Program-made: the position numbers and the translations under genes
Shown: positions 1 to 9,890 of the stretch, piece by piece
Layout: every line of letters starts with the position of its first letter
How positions within the stretch are numbered: the first letter of the stretch is position 1
The notes under the pieces: model-generated
Seen by the model: only the letters and a program-made list of their open reading frames with translations
The model's database searches: none
Told to the model about the DNA's origin: nothing
DNA from: Anarhynchus alexandrinus
Taxonomy: Eukaryota; Chordata; Aves; Charadriiformes; Charadriidae
Assembly (NCBI GenBank): GCA_008711295.1
Contig: VUYV01000020.1
Coordinates: forward strand, 7,043,842 to 7,107,841
Length of the DNA stretch: 64,000 bases
Direction of reading: 5' to 3'

Positions 1-46
1 GCAGCCTCCAGAGGTCCCTTCCAAACTCAAATATTCTGTGATTTTA
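1..46 (+). repeat. CR1 retrotransposon 3' end, edge fragment
   Basis: The sequence around AGAGGTCCCTTCCAA and the terminal ATTCTGTGATTTT match the 3' tail of avian CR1 non-LTR elements in plus orientation. The rest of the copy lies before the window. It is antisense to SLC3A1. Confidence 0.75.
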
Positions 47-366
47 ACAATCTGTGTCTGACATGAACTGCACCATTACTACTATACAATAAATCAGCCA
101 CAGGGCTGATTAATTACAGTGTCTCTGTGATCCAAATGGTTGCCCATTCTGCTTACTTTTGTATAGTTCATAGATACAGCAGAGCTATCAAGGCCAGCTT
201 ATTTCCTTTCCCTGACACACTGGGGAAGAGATAGTATAGCCTATGCACTGCTATTTACATCTGAGGAAGAAAAATTTTTATGGCATATTATGTTATTAAA
301 AAACATTTATTGCCAAGGTGACAAATATTAGAGAGAAAAAAAATCACCAGCTGTAATCATGATTAC
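1..366 (-). other. SLC3A1: SLC3A1 intron 6, partial
   Basis: Starts with the GT donor at 366-365 and runs off the window. Apart from the CR1 tail at its far end it is AT-rich single-copy sequence with no further exon. Confidence 0.8.
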
Positions 367-491
367 CTGTATCGGCCAGGTTCACTGCTGAACTGATTCA
401 TGGTTTGACGGAAGCTACGGACGATATCATGCATTCCAACTTGCGTGGTCGTGTAGTCGTGGTAAAGCTGGGAATAGGCTGTGATACTTTC
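367..491 (-). CDS. SLC3A1: SLC3A1 coding exon 6 (last one in window)
   Basis: This 125-bp exon enters in phase 0 and leaves in phase 2, inside an Arg codon. It reads [20 protein letters not shown], then [20 protein letters not shown], close to human rBAT. The acceptor is ctttaag|GAAAGT (AG at 493-492) and the donor ACAG|GTAATC (366-365). The next exon (human FMGTEAYAESID region) is not found in positions 1-366 and must lie off the left edge. Confidence 0.95.
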
Positions 492-1500
492 CTTAAAGAA
501 GAAAACGATATTTCCCATTAGTTGACCAATATTTTAGATTTCAGAACTCTCCAAATTTTTCCCATCCTTTTCTGAGACAACGCACCAGTCCAGATAAATT
601 AACTGAAATGAGTTTAGCATACCAGCACTAACAGTGTGGATCTGAACTGCACTTGGGGAACCCTGAAGATGTGATAGCAGAGCGATGATTACTTTGAATC
701 CCGTCTTTCAAGAGGGAGAATCCTCCCGCAGCACTAACCAACTGACCCCATCAGGAGCAGGGAGCACAGCAGGTGCTGTGGCCGCACACCAAGTTGGAAG
801 GATGGACAACATTGTTGTCCTAACTCACAAAGGCAATGACATCTGCGGAGCTGACCAGTTTTATGCGATCCCCATCTCCGCAGGGGAACAGCATCTTAGT
901 ACTGATGCTATCTGGGAACGTCTCCCAGTTTACTGCCTCAGCAAAAGCAAACAGCATAAATAAGAGGGTGCGTGCTTCTGAATGTGACTGGCCACCTCTC
1001 GCTGTGACACACCACCAGTGTGAGAGGGTTTTGTTTTACTCCAATTCCTACTAGAGACATAGGAGAAATATGTGCTGCCACGGGATCCCAAGCGAGCAAG
1101 AGCTCTGAGCTGATGTCCTGTAATGGGCTCCCCAAAGATAACTAATCAACTATTAAAAATCACGAGACTGATCTTTTTAGAACATAAATTGAAAAGCAAA
1201 TTATTTTAAACAAAATTCAAAGCAACTATGTCAGAATAGAAATACGAAGGGTCTATGGACAATTCTCCTCCCACCCACAGGACTCCTGCTTGCAGGTATC
1301 TCACTGACGTACACCCTTAGCCTAGGGGCTTCTTTCTTGTATGTGCTCCTTCTGCAGAGGGCTCAGCAGCCATCTGCCTTCCAAAGGACACAACTGACTC
1401 AGTCTTCCTAAAGCCACAATTAAGGCCCAAAAGAGTAGAAACAGACTCTTGCCCCAGTGGGAAACACAGGAAAAAAGCAAAGACAGAACATATACGTTAC
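492..1500 (-). other. SLC3A1: SLC3A1 intron 5
   Basis: This 1009-bp intron lies between two phase-0 exons. Small open frames at 685-963 and 836-1054 on the plus strand have no recognisable protein content and are taken as chance. No repeat was recognised. Confidence 0.85.
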
Positions 1501-1620
1501 TGGATTCTGGGACTTGTTCACTTGAGGCTCATCCCGTAGATGTGTTGCTTCTAAAAGAAATTTAACAGCGCTGAAACTAAATCCATCGATTCCTTTGCCG
1601 AGCCAAAATTTGATAATATC
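1501..1620 (-). CDS. SLC3A1: SLC3A1 coding exon 5, GH13 region II
   Basis: This 120-bp exon (residues 297-336, phase 0 to 0) reads [20 protein letters not shown], then [20 protein letters not shown]. It covers GH13 conserved region II. At the position of the aspartate in human GFSLDAVK, which in active family members is the catalytic nucleophile, this sequence has Ser313 (codon AGC). Asn331 in NKS is a glycosylation sequon matching human NKT. The acceptor is atctag|GATATT and the donor CCA|GTAACG. Confidence 0.94.
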
Positions 1621-4600
1621 CTAGATAAAGGTAAAAGTTGAGAATTCCAAGTGAGCCCATCCCATGCAAAACAGTACATACGTAAAGAGAAAACTCAACC
1701 TGTTAGTATGTATTAATAAGTAACAACCTATTTCTTAATTTGTACTTCAAATTTTACTAGAAGTTAAAATGAATCATGTCGATCTAAGGTCAAACTAAAA
1801 TTTAAATAAAGCATTTCTTACTATTCCATCCAGTATAAAAAAGAAACAGACTGCTGTGTAACTTCTCCCACATTTCATGTGACCAAAGCCAGGGCATGCC
1901 CCACTAAAAGCCGTTCCTAATCTCATCCATCAAAACAATTGGGCTTGTGCTAAACCCTGTTGCTGGTGAACACCCGCCATGGCTGCACACAACTAGAACA
2001 CATTGATTCAAATATGCAAGTATATGTTGTTCTGCACAGACCTTTGGCCACCAATTTTCTGTTTATACAACAGAGCTCTTAAAACGTTTGTTCAATACTT
2101 AAAGGGGGCTTATAAGAAAGACGGGGAGAAACTTTTTAGTAGGGCCTGTTGCGATAGGACAAGGGGTAATGGCTTCAAACTAGAAGAGGGAAGATTTAGA
2201 CTGGATACAAGGAAGACTTTTTTACAATGAGGGTGGTGAAACACTGGCACAGGTCACCCAGAGAAGCTGTGGATGCCCCATCCCTGGAAACATTCAAGGT
2301 CAGGTTGGACAGGGCTCTGAGCAACCTGATCTAGTTGAAGACATCCCTGCTTGTTGTAGGGGGTTGGACTAGATGATCTTTAAAGGTCCCTTCCCTTTCC
2401 TGATGTGAAATTTTTTATTTTATTTTCAGTCTTATTTGTTAATTTGCAGCAACATAATAAAATATTATCCAAGTTAACAGCTATTGATTTGTAATTTCAC
2501 TATCAAATTCAGAGGTTAGTCACTATTGATAAAATTATATCCTACTTCAGTAGCTATTATATTATTACAGTTTTAATTGCTCCAAAGTTCAGTCCCTCCT
2601 GAGCGGTTTCTGCAAATGTACACACACTTGCCCGAATAGGCTGGAGTAGGATTAGTCCACACTCAAGCTTTACAGAATTTTGTTTGGCAAATAGAGACCA
2701 CACCATACTGAGTTGTACTTTATCGTAGAGCCATCCCGAAAGCAGCACCTCCCGCTATGGTGTCTATCCAATACTGAATCCACCAAAAATTATTTCATGC
2801 TTATGCATGTGCTCATCACAAAAGCAACACCAGGTACCAGCAGTGCAAATATCGTGGTGCTCACTGAGACTGATCTACTTTTACTTATGCAAGAAAGCTA
2901 CAACATGCTGGTTCCTACGTTTCATTGCTCTTGCATGCCCTGTGGCTAAACTGAAGACTTGAGCTTCTCTGGGAGAGTTCGTTTGCTTCCTACTCGTTCC
3001 TTCCAACCTTCTGAAACAGGATTTTGAATTAAAATATGAGACAAAGATTATCCTTTAACATGCTGGAGCAATTAAAGATGTTCGTAAGTATTTACCAAAG
3101 GTTAATGTTATCAGGCCAAACTTGGTAGTTTTCATTTCATTTCTTTGCATAGGAAATGCAGCACCTATTTGCTACTGGACCTACAGTAACGTATCAGGTA
3201 CCATCCAAAAAAAAAAAAATAAATTAGCCAGTACCATTGAAAAGTATGTGCAATGCCAGCAAAAAAAGGTGCGAGTGGAAATACGTGGCGTTAAGGGAAG
3301 CACCAAGATGTAGAGAGGTTATGAGTGGAGTCCTTCAAGGATGAGTCTTGAGAGCAGCCTCATTTCATGCTATAGTTAACAAGCATGACCAGAAGCGTTT
3401 TGTTTCTTCATGCACATGCAGTACCCTCGGTGAGGGGAGAGGCCCCGGAGAGACAGTGAGACCATCGCAGTAAAACTGGGCAGCTGTGAGGACTACTGCC
3501 AAAGAAATGCACCAAAATCCAACAGTACAAAGTAGCAAACACTTAAGGACTAAATCAAAACGCTTGAGGTCGCTGTACTACCTGATGGGGTAGAACTTAA
3601 GGAAGGGGGGGAGAAAAAAGCAGCAACTGTCAGACTCCCCATGCTCCCCACGTTCAGGCTGACTTCCCCATATTTTAATTAATTCTACATTGTCTGTTGG
3701 GAGGCGTGATGCAGACAGGCATGAGGTTTCATCAGAGCACCACCTTGCCTGACAAAGCACTCTCACAGTGACAGCTGTCCATCTGTCTCTTTCCCCTCTG
3801 AAGTCATCAGAGATGCAGACAGATCGAAACTCGCTGTCTCCCCAAGCCCAGGCGTTCCTTGTAATTCAAATCAGCATTGCCTCCCTTTCCTGAAAATGCA
3901 AACATCTCTTTGCTAAAACAAGGTGCCATCCCCACATTTGACTGGCTAATTAACAGCTCCTTGTATCAACAGAGATAAAAACCTCTCTCCACTTGGGTGA
4001 TTCAGCTCTGTTTCAGCACAGGCTTCAGTGCAAGAGCTGCTTTACCTTCAACATCAATCCTTCAATTAATTGTTGTCCTTGATACAACATCCAAACGCGC
4101 TAAGTGCCTTCATCCTTGACTCTTGATGGAGACTAGAGCTGAAAGCAGTTAACTGCTTGCAGACAGCGGTCATGTTGGATTATTTGACTACTAGCACCAA
4201 CTCCAAAGAAAATAACAGCAATCTCAGGATGCAGAGGGAGAAGTACCTATGCCACCGTACAAGATTTTGCCCAGCCATCTTTTCTGTTAAATTTGTTTAA
4301 TTCTGGCCATCTGCATTTGAGAAAAACCTCAGGCTGGAAGTGCTGTGAGGAATAAGTAGCAGCTAAACAAAGGGATGAAGAGTCTCTCACTTCAGGGAAG
4401 ACTGGAAAAGCCTACTCCGTTTAATCTAGCTGAACAAAAGCTCAAAGGGGATGTTGTCAGAGCTGAAAAACAAATAAGCATAAACAAGGGTGGGAAAAGC
4501 TATTTCAGCTGAAGGGCAGGTTTGGTTCATAGAGAGCTAAGTATGAACTTAGTATGAAGTACTCAAGTATGAACTTGCGACTAAGGTTAGGCTGAAAAGT

Positions 4601-5109
4601 AGAGGGCTCCTGAAGCAAAGCAAAGAAATTTTAGTGGGAAGAGAAAGCAAAAGGGAGGTCCTTTAAAAGTGCAACAGCCTGTTCCAAAAACCCACCAGGA
4701 TCTTGCCAGGCACTTGTGAAAGCGGGGGAGTTAAGCCAGCCAAAAAAAAAAAAGAAAAGCAAGTGTCATACCTTCTTGAAATCCAGGGGACTGCAACACC
4801 ACCCACTGCCAGTACTTCCACTCAAGGACAATTTTATTTAGATTTTTTTTTTGGTTGCTTGTTTGCTTTTAAATGAAAGACTCGAACAAAGTAGCTCTGA
4901 TACTGGAAGTATCATAAGCAAAATTCAAGCTTTATCCTGTAAACTTAATGTTTGTCTAGACACCTTTTTGTTTCAATAGCTTACATAAGCTGCAATCCTC
5001 GAATAACTTCCAACTAGATTGTAAATTGTGTAGCACAATTAATCAGAGAAATTAAGTGTAGAAATAGCCGCTTTGCCGTTGGCACAGCAGCAGCGGGTTA
5101 CATACTTAC
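1621..5109 (-). other. SLC3A1: SLC3A1 intron 4
   Basis: This ~3.5-kb intron contains a CR1 copy near 2090-2402. The remainder is single-copy, with short A-rich runs (about 3208-3220 and 4741-4753) and a duplicated 12-mer AAGTATGAACTT at 4539-4550 and 4565-4576. No other coding content was found. Confidence 0.85.
2090..2402 (+). repeat. CR1 retrotransposon, 5'-truncated 3' end
   Basis: Typical avian CR1 3' sequence. Diagnostic strings in order are AGTAGGGCCTGTTGCGATAG, GATTTAGACTGGATACAAGG, ACAATGAGGGTGGTGAAACA, CTGGAAACATTCAAGGTCAG and TGGACTAGATGATCTTTAAA. It has no coding capacity; the 75-codon frame inside it is accidental. It is strongly 5'-truncated, as most CR1 copies are, and is inserted antisense to SLC3A1. 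The left limit is approximate. Confidence 0.92.
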
Positions 5110-5235
5110 ACGGATTTCTTGCTGGACAGCAAGGTTGCGAAAATTTAAGTCCGGCTGTTCTTTCCCAAATTGATGAAAGTAACACTGCTTTCTCACATCA
5201 TCGTACTGCCAGCTGGAATTCCCAAAGACACTCAC
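5110..5235 (-). CDS. SLC3A1: SLC3A1 coding exon 4
   Basis: This 126-bp exon (42 codons, phase 0 to 0) is too short and too boxed in by stops to stand out as an ORF, but it matches rBAT throughout: [20 protein letters not shown], then [22 protein letters not shown]. Asn260 in GNSS is an N-glycosylation sequon shared with human. The acceptor is cag|GTGAGT (5236 and above) and the donor CGT|GTAAGT (5109-5108). Confidence 0.95.
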
Positions 5236-6296
5236 CTGCTCGTATAAGGGAGGGGGATAATCAGAGCTCTCGATTTAACAAACATTTACTCCTATGCATA
5301 CTTTAAGATGTAGTGCATTACAAGCATATAATAAAGTGCAAACCACCTAATCAATGTACTAAATTTTGAGTATATTTTGGTAGTTATGTTTTACATTTCC
5401 TTCTGCTAGTTGTTCTCCCTTTAGTTGTGCTTTGCAATATGTATTTCTTGTTCAATGTTCGGTTTCATTGTGGTTTGGGTTTGTTTTGTTTTGTTTTTTT
5501 TTTAAAGTGGACTTTCACAGGGAATTACTCAGAATAGAGTGGAAAAGATGGGTGTGAACATTTATTTTGGAATTGTTTTTCCTAAAGCTTATTAAAAATG
5601 GCTTTAGTTAACATAGTGCTTTTGCAATCTGGTATTATCCCTTTGAAAGCGCCGACAGTCAGCATGTTAAAGTGTTAACTTAATCATCTGTGTAATAAAA
5701 GATTCCAAAAGTTAAGATAGCTCTTAAGACTGAGTTAAAAAAAAATCCCAACACTAGCTGGTCCAAAATATTAATTCCACCTTAAGTTTTTAGAATATAC
5801 AAGTTGCTAATCATGCACCTATCAGTTCAAATTTCCAATAAATATATTTGAAATAGGTGACCCACTTTTTGGCCTGATCACCACCTTCCAGAAAAAGGAA
5901 AAAAAACAAGAACACAGTCTTCTGTTTCCTTCCCCACCAACTATGACTTCAGAGGAACTGAGATGAAGTTTCTAGAGCAGAGTACCCTGACACAGATGGG
6001 GGCACCACATGAACAACTTGTGCACAACTATCCCTTTATTGGTTTGCTGAATGACTGAAGATTTAATGCTGAGGGAAAGAAAAGTCATCTTATAAATTCT
6101 GCTTGAAGTAGGAACCTCTCCACCCTGAGCTGGTTTAAATCTTAATCTGCACTAACTCATTGAGTAACATCAGTTTGTACCTCTCAACAGTCATTTATAA
6201 CCCAGTGTACATTGGGACAGTTCTGTTACAGCTGCTTTTGCCATACGGAAACCTGCATCCAGCTTGGGATTTGCACGTGTCCCTTCCCGTGTTTAC
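5236..6296 (-). other. SLC3A1: SLC3A1 intron 3
   Basis: This 1061-bp AT-rich intron has T-rich tracts near 5480-5505. No repeat family or additional exon was recognised. Confidence 0.85.
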
Positions 6297-6451
6297 CCAG
6301 TTGTTTGGAGGAGCAACCGAACCAGCAGCCTGCAGGCAGTCGTGCCAGATGTAGTAGTCCGTGTACTTCCCAGTCCGATTGCGACTCAGCTGAAACCATC
6401 GGTGTTTGTCGCTTGTGTGGTTTGGTATTAAATCCATTATCACCTTCAGCC
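6297..6451 (-). CDS. SLC3A1: SLC3A1 coding exon 3, GH13 region I
   Basis: This 155-bp exon enters in phase 1 and leaves in phase 0. It contains [11 protein letters not shown], the GH13 conserved region I (Asp...Asn-His), then [20 protein letters not shown] and PPNNW. Relative to human, the segment between the last two motifs differs (LQAAGSVA instead of THENGKTI), as expected for a surface loop. The acceptor is tttaag|GGCTGA and the donor TGG|GTAAAC. The open frame running past the donor to about 6195 is intronic read-through, not coding sequence. Confidence 0.95.
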
Positions 6452-8269
6452 CTTAAAAATCAAAGCATTAAATTCAGTCTTTTAAGACAAAGCTGCATTT
6501 TTTTCTTAATGCAGTATCAGAATCATTTGGGCTTCCTCCTTCACAGAGGTCCAGCAAAAGAGAAAGGCTCCTGCCGGAAGGGTTTAGGCTGGAGGGACTG
6601 GTGGTCCCATTACATTTGGAGTCAGCACAGCCCCGCTGGCTGCTGATATGGGAATGCACAAACACAAACAGAAAACCCCAGACTACTGATGCAGTTAGTC
6701 TAACGAGAGTCTGCAAGTAGCTGCAATGCATCTTGCTGGTCCTGTTCCCCTCTGCCCATTGCTGGGGAGGGAAACGAGGGGGAAGAACAATCAGAAGAGA
6801 TTTCTGCTGTTATGAACCATTTCCACTAACTCTGACTTCAACATCTGTCTCCCGCCTCCCAGGTGGGAAAGGCTCTTCACCAGTCTGCCATCAGTGAACA
6901 CACATTCTTCCTCACCCTTCTTAAAGGCTAGACATTTTTTGAAATCCCAAGTGTTTTTGGGACTGGCAAACCATTTTCCATTCAGCCCAACAGCTGTAAG
7001 GGGAAACATCTGAGCAAACATCTGGTCTAGAGGCATAAACACACCAACCACAGATGCAATCATAGGAAGGAAGTGTACGTTCCCTGCCAACCCTAAAATT
7101 GTTTTCCTGGTGTCCTGGTTTAAGGTAAAACAGGACCAATTTTGTTCAGTAACTTTACTTCTTAGCTGAGCCTCTTCTAACTACTGAAATTAACAGTATA
7201 TTGTGCAGAAACTGTTCGCTCTCAGAGTTGTAATACCCATGTTTACAGTTGATGCCACACAATAGTATGCAGAGAGGATCCTGCTTATACTTATTGCTGT
7301 AACACCCAAGGGCAGCTCACTTTGTTATTTGCCCCGTTGGAGGCTTGGAAGCAGAAAAGCATAGGAGTTCCACTTGTGGGGGAGTGGACAGGACAGGTGA
7401 CCCAAAACTGACCAACAGGGTATTTCATGCCATCTGCCTCATGCTCAGTATAAAAGCTGTGGGATCAAAGGGTCAACCCTCTTTCTTCAGTGGCCAATGT
7501 CCAAGGAGGACAGTCTGTTCATCTGCCTTTGATCCTGATCCTGAATCCAGACCCAGAATGCAGTTCCCATCCATCACCGAGTCCGGTCTGGGACTTCCCC
7601 AGTGGCAGCCAGTGACATGATTGTCATCCTGGGAGCTTGATATGGTTTTGTATCAATTTCATTATTTTCTTTTTATTTCATTATTAATATTTCATTAAAG
7701 GAGTTTAGTTCCTTCTAAACTCATAAGTCTCTCTCTCCTGACTCTTTTTTTTTTTTAAGAGGGGTAGAGGGAAGCATCTGGTGCTCACCCAGTGGCCGGT
7801 TCAGCCCAAACCACACCACCTGCTTTCTTCAGAAAGCAGCCATCAGTCAGAGAATTCGAAGTCAGAAACCACTGCACCTCAGCCTTGATCTTGTTGGACT
7901 ACTGACGCCCACAACCATAGGCATCAGGGAGCACAGGCAGTATGTCAGCCGTACCACCCATGAACATCCTCAGAAGGGACCATGACTTGCAGAGGATGCC
8001 TTGCAGAGCCTGACATGGCTGTTGTAGCTCCCCGTGCCTTCGGTCCTGCTCCCAGCCCTACTGCAGGGCGGGAAACTGCAATCACAGAGCTTGCCTTGCT
8101 GTGGAGTGAACACGTACCCTTCACTGGCACCTCCACCTGCTTCTGCTCAACACCACCATGGGGGAATTGTTGGATGCACAAACTGAAATCTCAGATCATT
8201 ACCTAGTGCTACAAGGTACACCTGTATAATATGAGCAAAATAGTTATTTTGCTTGGAATTGCAGCTTAC
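6452..8269 (-). other. SLC3A1: SLC3A1 intron 2, interrupted by a solo LTR
   Basis: This 1818-bp intron lies between phase-1 exons. About 40 percent of it is the LTR at 7111-7818. The flanks (6452-7110 and 7819-8269) are GC-richer than the other introns; short open frames there (for example plus 7982-8206, minus 6791-7090) show no family resemblance. Confidence 0.85.
7111..7818 (+). mobile_element. Solo LTR of an avian endogenous retrovirus (ERVL-like)
   Basis: Begins TGTCCTGGTTTAAGG and ends near CCCAAACCACACCA, the TG...CA-type termini of a widespread avian LTR family. Inside are a TATA motif (AGTATAAAAGC, about 7447-7457), a GT/T-rich 3' part with ATTAAA at about 7694, and the segment CTTGATATGGTTTTGTATC typical of this family. 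The flanking bases CCTGG (7106-7110) and CCTGC (7819-7823) differ at one position and look like a decayed 5-bp target duplication, which favours an ERVL-type insertion. No primer-binding site or gag/pol sequence follows, so this is a solo LTR left by recombination. It lies antisense in SLC3A1 intron 2. Family assignment is from memory of similar avian repeats. Confidence 0.85.
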
Positions 8270-8449
8270 CTCTATCATGTATGGCTGCAAGCAAATTCTC
8301 AAAATCGCTCATTGATCCAAACATGGGATCAATATCATAGAAGTCTTCAGCTCCATAGCCAAGGTCTTTTAAGGGGGACTTATAGAAAGAGGTGATCCAG
8401 ATGGTTTTTATATTCAAATACGTGATATGGTCCAGTTTTTCTTGGATAC
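8270..8449 (-). CDS. SLC3A1: SLC3A1 coding exon 2
   Basis: This 180-bp exon runs in phase 1 to phase 1. It begins [18 protein letters not shown] and continues with [11 protein letters not shown] and [20 protein letters not shown], closely matching the human rBAT TIM-barrel domain A. The acceptor is aaacag|GTATCC (8451-8450) and the donor AGAG|GTAAGC (8269-8268). No frame disruption is seen. Confidence 0.96.
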
Positions 8450-9326
8450 CTGTTTAAAAGAAAAGAGCATTATCTGTTTAAAAAAGACAAAATATTTCTG
8501 TTGAAAAATGTTTGCCATGGGCTCTTAGTCAAAGATGGTACACAGGTCCCTTTGATACATAACCATCCCATTTTCACTGCTCTCAGGTAGCAGGGCAATC
8601 TTGACATTTCTTCAGGGAGAACATGAGATCACAGAATGGAAACCATTCAGAGCCACTTCTATAAGGAAGGTAAAGCAGAAATTTAAAAAAAAATCAGATC
8701 AAAGCAAATTTCTACTCTGTATTATAAAAAGATTTACACTTTCATTTAATAAATTTATGTGTTAAGTTGTGAGCCTTCGCCTTCTGAAATAGTCTCAGCC
8801 AAACTACTAAGTGGCATTGCCTCTTAGTATCACATACCCCTTTCTCAATACACTCATCAGAGCTCCAAACCACCTAGACCATGAACAAAAAGCAACACAT
8901 CTTTCTCTCCTCTTTCTCAGTTTTATTTTTCTCACTTTTCCTTATAGTGAAGCAGCCAACCTAATATAACAAAGTGCTCAGCACCACCAGTCCTCCTGAT
9001 TGACCTTGGTTTTGTGGAGATATTTTATTCTGATGGCAGTTGTGCTGCTGCTTGCTCTCAGCCCCACCTCTAAACATCCATTCCAACTCCAGGCTTAGGT
9101 TTAACAACTTGAGCAAGAAGCTCCTAGATCTATTAATGACAATGTGAATTGCCATTCATAATTAGTCAAACAACTTCCATTCCTCTCTCTAGTAGGGTGG
9201 CTTTCTCTATCAGGAGATTTCTTTATATTTTTTTAAGTAAACATACACATGTATGTACATACTTGGATACATGCACAAACTACTTCTACACAGCTTTGCA
9301 AGTGCCCAGAATGGAAATTCACCCAC
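8450..9326 (-). other. SLC3A1: SLC3A1 intron 1
   Basis: This 877-bp intron is AT-rich with no recognised repeat or additional exon. Confidence 0.85.
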
Positions 9327-9753
9327 CTTTCAGATCCCCATTCCCATCCATGTTGCTGTCCTTGAAGGAACGAGGATAGATCTGATAAATAGGACTGGCC
9401 TGCCACCAGTCAAGGCACTTTGGAGAGAGCGCAATAATCGCAATTGTAGCGCACACAAGCACAACAGCAGCTGCGATTATGAGCCAGAAGAGAATCTCCC
9501 TGGTCACTCTGTACCGGGCTTGGCTGGAAAACTTCAGCAGGACTTCCTTCGGCATTCCTGCATAGGGCTTCAACACCAGCTCCTCCATAGCCACTGGGTC
9601 CACATCAACACTGCATGTTTTGGGCATTTCGTCTTGGCTACTGGTATCAGTCTCCTTGTCATCAAAAGCCTCATTTTGAACAAATCCATTGTTCTCCACA
9701 CCTCCCTTCTCGCTCAGCTCCATAGGTAAGCTCTTAGCTTCCTCCTCGACCAT
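9327..9753 (-). CDS. SLC3A1: SLC3A1 coding exon 1: cytoplasmic tail, membrane segment, ectodomain start
   Basis: Encodes residues 1-142 plus the first base of codon 143. The start ATG (9753-9751) is in a strong Kozak context, with A at -3 and G at +4, and begins [10 protein letters not shown]. The motif YAGMPKE precedes the hydrophobic stretch ([21 protein letters not shown]). This is followed by SPKCLDWW, in which Cys113 matches the human Cys114 that forms the disulfide with b0,+AT. The exon closes on the first strand of the amylase-like domain ([13 protein letters not shown], then DGNGDLK). The donor is AAAG|GTGGGT at 9327/9326, phase 1. The N-terminal 60 residues are poorly conserved with human, as expected for the cytoplasmic tail. 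Confidence 0.96.
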
Positions 9754-9890
9754 TTTACTTCATGGGTCTTGTCCTGGAGACTCCGGCCACAGCAAGGAAG
9801 CGTGCCAACACACCTTTGTTCAGTGAAATGAGAAGCAGAGTAATTAGCATCTGGGTTTATAATCAATCCTGACCAAGTGGTCAAAGTTCA
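9754..9890 (-). promoter_or_regulatory. Putative SLC3A1 core promoter and 5' UTR
   Basis: Reading toward the gene, an AGTTCA/GGTCA pair (DR1, plus-strand GGTCAAAGTTCA at 9879-9890) and an inverted TGACC half-site (9870-9874) are followed by a TATAAA box (9861-9856). The start codon is about 100 bases further on. A TSS near 9830 would give a leader of about 75 bases. The DR1 closely fits the HNF4/RXR-type consensus, and HNF4 drives many genes of renal proximal tubule and gut, where rBAT is made. The motifs are seen; promoter function is inferred. Confidence 0.6.
9755..9763 (-). other. Minimal upstream ORF (Met-Lys-stop) in SLC3A1 leader
   Basis: On the minus strand the codons ATG AAG TAA end one base before the rBAT start codon. 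The upstream ATG has C at -3 and A at +4, a weak context, whereas the main ATG has a strong one. Leaky scanning, or termination followed by backward or forward reinitiation, are both possible. The reading is certain; a regulatory role is inferred. Confidence 0.6.

Larger units (their letters stand above)
1..9830 (-). other. SLC3A1: SLC3A1 (rBAT) gene, 5' half, truncated by window edge
   Basis: rBAT is a type II membrane glycoprotein. It pairs through a disulfide with the light subunit b0,+AT (SLC7A9) and brings it to the apical membrane of kidney tubule and gut cells, where the pair exchanges cystine and dibasic amino acids; human mutations cause cystinuria. Six exons read 377 codons in one frame with GT-AG sites and matching phases. 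The protein has a cytoplasmic tail, one membrane segment (about residues 88-110), the linking cysteine at 113, and the start of a GH13 amylase-like ectodomain. Identification rests on near-continuous similarity to human rBAT in every exon. The rest of the ectodomain and the C terminus (human protein 685 aa) should lie beyond position 1. The upper limit 9830 is a TSS estimated from a TATA-like box. The gene lies head to tail with PPM1B. Confidence 0.95.

Noticed and set aside
6212..6646. Plus-strand 144-codon open frame
   Set aside because: Overlaps SLC3A1 exon 3 on the opposite strand; shadow of a real exon extended by chance.
7345..7620. 91-codon open frame
   Set aside because: Lies entirely within the solo LTR, which is non-coding.
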